DNA of 6,897 nucleotides from Gammaproteobacteria bacterium (lineage in GTDB: Bacteria > Pseudomonadota > Gammaproteobacteria > Steroidobacterales > Steroidobacteraceae). A program made the position numbers and the translations under genes. Positions 4,940 to 6,897 of this stretch are shown here, piece after piece. Location: positions 1 to 6,897 of the forward strand of contig JASHUC010000138.1 of the NCBI GenBank assembly GCA_030040235.1. The letters run 5' to 3'. Position 1 is the stretch's first letter, and each line of letters begins with the position of its first letter. The notes below the pieces were generated by a model. It was not told the DNA's origin and did not search any database. It saw only the letters and a program-made list of their open reading frames with translations.

Positions 4940-6897
4940 ATGCGTAAGAGCGCAGCATTGTTCGGATATCGGTGGATGCAGGCCGGTGCTTGCGTGCCCT
5001 TCCTGTGGCTCGCGGTTTCCGCCGGTGTCGCCCAGGGTGCGCAGGCCCCGAGCTCAGCGCAGGCCCCGAGCTCAGCCGCCCTGCAGCCGTACCAGTCGAT
5101 GATCCACAACATTTGTGACAAGTGCCACAACACCAATGACTGGGCTGGAGGCTTCGCTTTCGACACCCTGGATCTGAGCCATCCCGGGCAGGATCCAAAG
5201 ATCTGGGAAACGGCCGTCACCAAGCTCACCGGGCGGCTCATGCCCCCCGCGGGACAGCCCCAGCCGAGCCAGGCGGTGATCGATAGCTTCATCAACTATC
5301 TCGATACCCGCCTCGACGCCTCCGCGAACGACCGCGGTATCGGCCACGTGCCGCTCGAACGCCTCAGCCGCGATGAGTTCGCAGCCTCGGTGCAGGGTCT
5401 TCTCGGGGTGACTGTCGATCCCGAGGAGGTTCTGCCCACCGAGATCGAGGTCGACGGGTTCAGCAATATCGCCCGTGCGCTCACCGTATCCCCGACCTTC
5501 ATGCAGCAGTACCTGATCGCGGCGCGCCACATCGCCCAGACCGCCGTCGGTGAGCCGCGGCCGAGAATGGAGGACTTCTTTTCCGGCGGCGGTGGCGGCG
5601 GTGGCGGGCAAGCCGGGCTCGGCGATCCGAATCAGTACACGCACAAGGACAGCTATCCGCTCGGTACCCGCGGGGGAGTGAGCTTCACCCACGTCTTCCC
5701 CGCTGACGGGTTGTATCGCTTGAGCTTCCATGACGGGGACAGCCTCGATGCCGGCCTGTATCCCCGCGGCATGGAGACCCGCGCGACGATGGTCGTGCTG
5801 ATCGACGACAAGGAAGTGGCCGAGAGGGAGATCGGCGGACCCCAGGACCTCGCGCTGGCGGACCGCGACGGGCCCAAGGGCCGCACCGAGATCACCGCGC
5901 AGGTGTCGAACATACCGATCAAGATCACGGCGGGCTCGCACCGGGTGACCGTCACCTTCATCGAGCGCTCCTGGGCCGAGAGCAACGAGCCGACGGGCGC
6001 CGGCAGGACCTTCGGCCTCGGCATGCCGATCATCCGGGACGGCGTCGAGATCAAGGGACCGTATTCGCCCGACGGCCTTTCGCTGAGCGCGAGCCGCGCC
6101 AAGATCTTCGTCTGTCAGCCCAAGGACACGGCCGACGAGCGGCCGTGCGCCGAGCGCATTGCGCGGCATCTGGCGACGCGCGCATTCCGCCGCCCGGTGA
6201 CGGACGCCGACGTGAATGTGCTGATGAAATTCTATGACGACGGCCGCTCGCAGCCGGGCGGCTTCGAGTCCGGAGTGACCGAGCTCGTCACGGCGATCCT
6301 CGCGAGCCCGGACTTCATGTATCGCGCGCTCTCGGCCCCCACGGTTCCGGGGCAGTCCGTCGCACTCACCGACCTCGAGCTCGCCTCGCGCCTGTCCTTC
6401 TTCCTCTGGAATCAGGGGCCCGACCCGGAGCTGCTCACGCTCGCCGAGAACAAGCAGCTCCATGAGCCGAAGGTCCTCGACGAGCAGGTCGCGCGCATGC
6501 TGAAGGATCCGCGTGCCGAGTCGCTCATCACGGACTTCGCGTTCTCGTGGCTGAACTTCGGCACCCTGAGCCAGGTCGAGCCGCTCGACAAGTCGTACCG
6601 CAGCGAGATGACGCAGAATTTCGCAACCGAAGCGCGGCTGTTCCTCGCAAGCGTGCTGCTCCAGAACCGCAACGTCAATGACCTGATCACGGCCGACTGG
6701 ACGTTCGTCAACGATTCGCTCGCGCGCCAGTACGGCATCCCGGGCATCCTCGGGCCGCAGTTCCGGCGCGTGACCTTGAAGAACTCCGATCGCTGGGGAA
6801 TTCTGGGCAAGGGTGCATTCGAGCTCAGGACCTCGTACGCCGACCGCACCTCGCCCGTGCTGCGCGGCGAATACATCCTCGACCGGCTCGAGGGCAC
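4940..6897 (+). CDS. Exported cytochrome c-DUF1587-DUF1595-DUF1592-DUF1588 protein (3' end outside window)
   Basis: The first 652 codons are visible. The ATG at 4940 has AGGAG (4930-4934) 5 bases upstream. A signal peptide (to about residue 34) is followed by a twice-repeated AQAPSS. A cytochrome c-like domain has CDKCH at 59-63 for covalent haem, with Met101 in LMPPAG as probable axial ligand. Then come DUF1587 (about 138-199, LERLSRDEFAASVQGLLG), an eight-glycine linker (216-223) and a beta-sandwich region resembling a carbohydrate-binding module (about 234-380). DUF1595 (about 390-462) has paired Cys392 and Cys403 and RAFRRPVTDADV. DUF1592 begins near 474 (LTDLELASRLSFFLW), and DUF1588 near 619 (WGILGKGAFEL..YADRTSPVLRGEYIL). 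A C-terminal DUF1585 domain is expected beyond the window, often followed by a DUF1552 gene. This is a periplasmic haem protein; its reaction is unknown, with a redox role likely. It has its own upstream region. Confidence 0.88.
   Translation, partial: MRKSAALFGYRWMQAGACVPFLWLAVSAGVAQGAQAPSSAQAPSSAALQPYQSMIHNICDKCHNTNDWAGGFAFDTLDLSHPGQDPKIWETAVTKLTGRLMPPAGQPQPSQAVIDSFINYLDTRLDASANDRGIGHVPLERLSRDEFAASVQGLLGVTVDPEEVLPTEIEVDGFSNIARALTVSPTFMQQYLIAARHIAQTAVGEPRPRMEDFFSGGGGGGGGQAGLGDPNQYTHKDSYPLGTRGGVSFTHVFPADGLYRLSFHDGDSLDAGLYPRGMETRATMVVLIDDKEVAEREIGGPQDLALADRDGPKGRTEITAQVSNIPIKITAGSHRVTVTFIERSWAESNEPTGAGRTFGLGMPIIRDGVEIKGPYSPDGLSLSASRAKIFVCQPKDTADERPCAERIARHLATRAFRRPVTDADVNVLMKFYDDGRSQPGGFESGVTELVTAILASPDFMYRALSAPTVPGQSVALTDLELASRLSFFLWNQGPDPELLTLAENKQLHEPKVLDEQVARMLKDPRAESLITDFAFSWLNFGTLSQVEPLDKSYRSEMTQNFATEARLFLASVLLQNRNVNDLITADWTFVNDSLARQYGIPGILGPQFRRVTLKNSDRWGILGKGAFELRTSYADRTSPVLRGEYILDRLEG
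5039..5074 (+). repeat. 18-base tandem repeat encoding AQAPSS twice
   Basis: Two identical in-frame 18-base units (5039-5056 and 5057-5074) encode AQAPSS-AQAPSS just after the signal peptide of the cytochrome/DUF1592 protein. Exact identity implies a recent duplication by slippage. It lengthens the linker between the leader and the haem domain. Confidence 0.9.
5585..5608 (+). repeat. Glycine-coding GGCGGCGGT tandem repeat
   Basis: Two GGCGGCGGT units plus GGCGGG encode eight consecutive glycines (residues 216-223). They form a flexible linker between the DUF1587 region and the beta-sandwich region, and are prone to in-frame length change. Confidence 0.85.

Noticed and set aside
5072..6463. 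A 463-codon open frame on the minus strand
   Set aside because: It lies entirely opposite the DUF1592 gene, whose domains are clear on the plus strand. Its translation has no family motifs, and high GC with biased third positions commonly leaves the opposite strand open.

Overview
The window is GC-rich bacterial DNA with Gram-negative features: lipoprotein and Sec-type leader peptides, a CxxCH cytochrome domain and purine-rich ribosome sites. The mix of a DUF6152 protein, an exported DUF1592-type cytochrome, an SDR remnant and a gentisate dioxygenase fits an environmental proteobacterium, perhaps a gammaproteobacterial degrader of aromatic or steroid-like compounds. That placement is a guess from gene content. 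All intact genes are on the + strand.

Region 1 (1-1030) is a rearranged tandem repeat. Positions 1-415 recur at 617-1030. Each copy holds the 3' end of an SDR-type oxidoreductase gene followed by the 5' end of a lipoprotein gene. Copy 1 of the lipoprotein gene is cut at about position 415 and joined out of frame to the interior of a second SDR gene, so both the first lipoprotein gene and the second SDR gene are broken. The SDR tails are almost identical (2 differences in 131 bases, both silent), while the lipoprotein starts differ at roughly 11% of bases.

Region 2 (803-3140) looks like one transcription unit: an intact 272-residue lipoprotein of the CLPPG/GxWEGDTLVV type, an exported DUF6152 protein 4 bases downstream, and a gentisate 1,2-dioxygenase-like double-cupin enzyme 51 bases further on.

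Region 3 (3141-4637) begins with a 133-base gap that has an AT-rich patch and a perfect 14-base palindrome. It then carries an exported SnoaL/NTF2-like protein and, 14 bases later, an exported alpha/beta hydrolase with a complete catalytic triad.

Region 4 (4638-4939) is a 302-base gap. It holds a short hairpin after the hydrolase, three repeats at an exact 21-base pitch, a TATGAT box and a GC-rich hairpin, all ahead of the next gene.

Region 5 (4940-end) is a large exported cytochrome c-DUF1587-DUF1595-DUF1592-DUF1588 protein that runs off the window. 

Taken together, the locus pairs one probable cytoplasmic ring-cleaving dioxygenase with five probably exported proteins, one of them a haem protein. 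A coordinated role in oxidising an aromatic or polycyclic substrate is plausible but unproven. No mobile-element genes, RNA genes or CRISPR arrays were seen.
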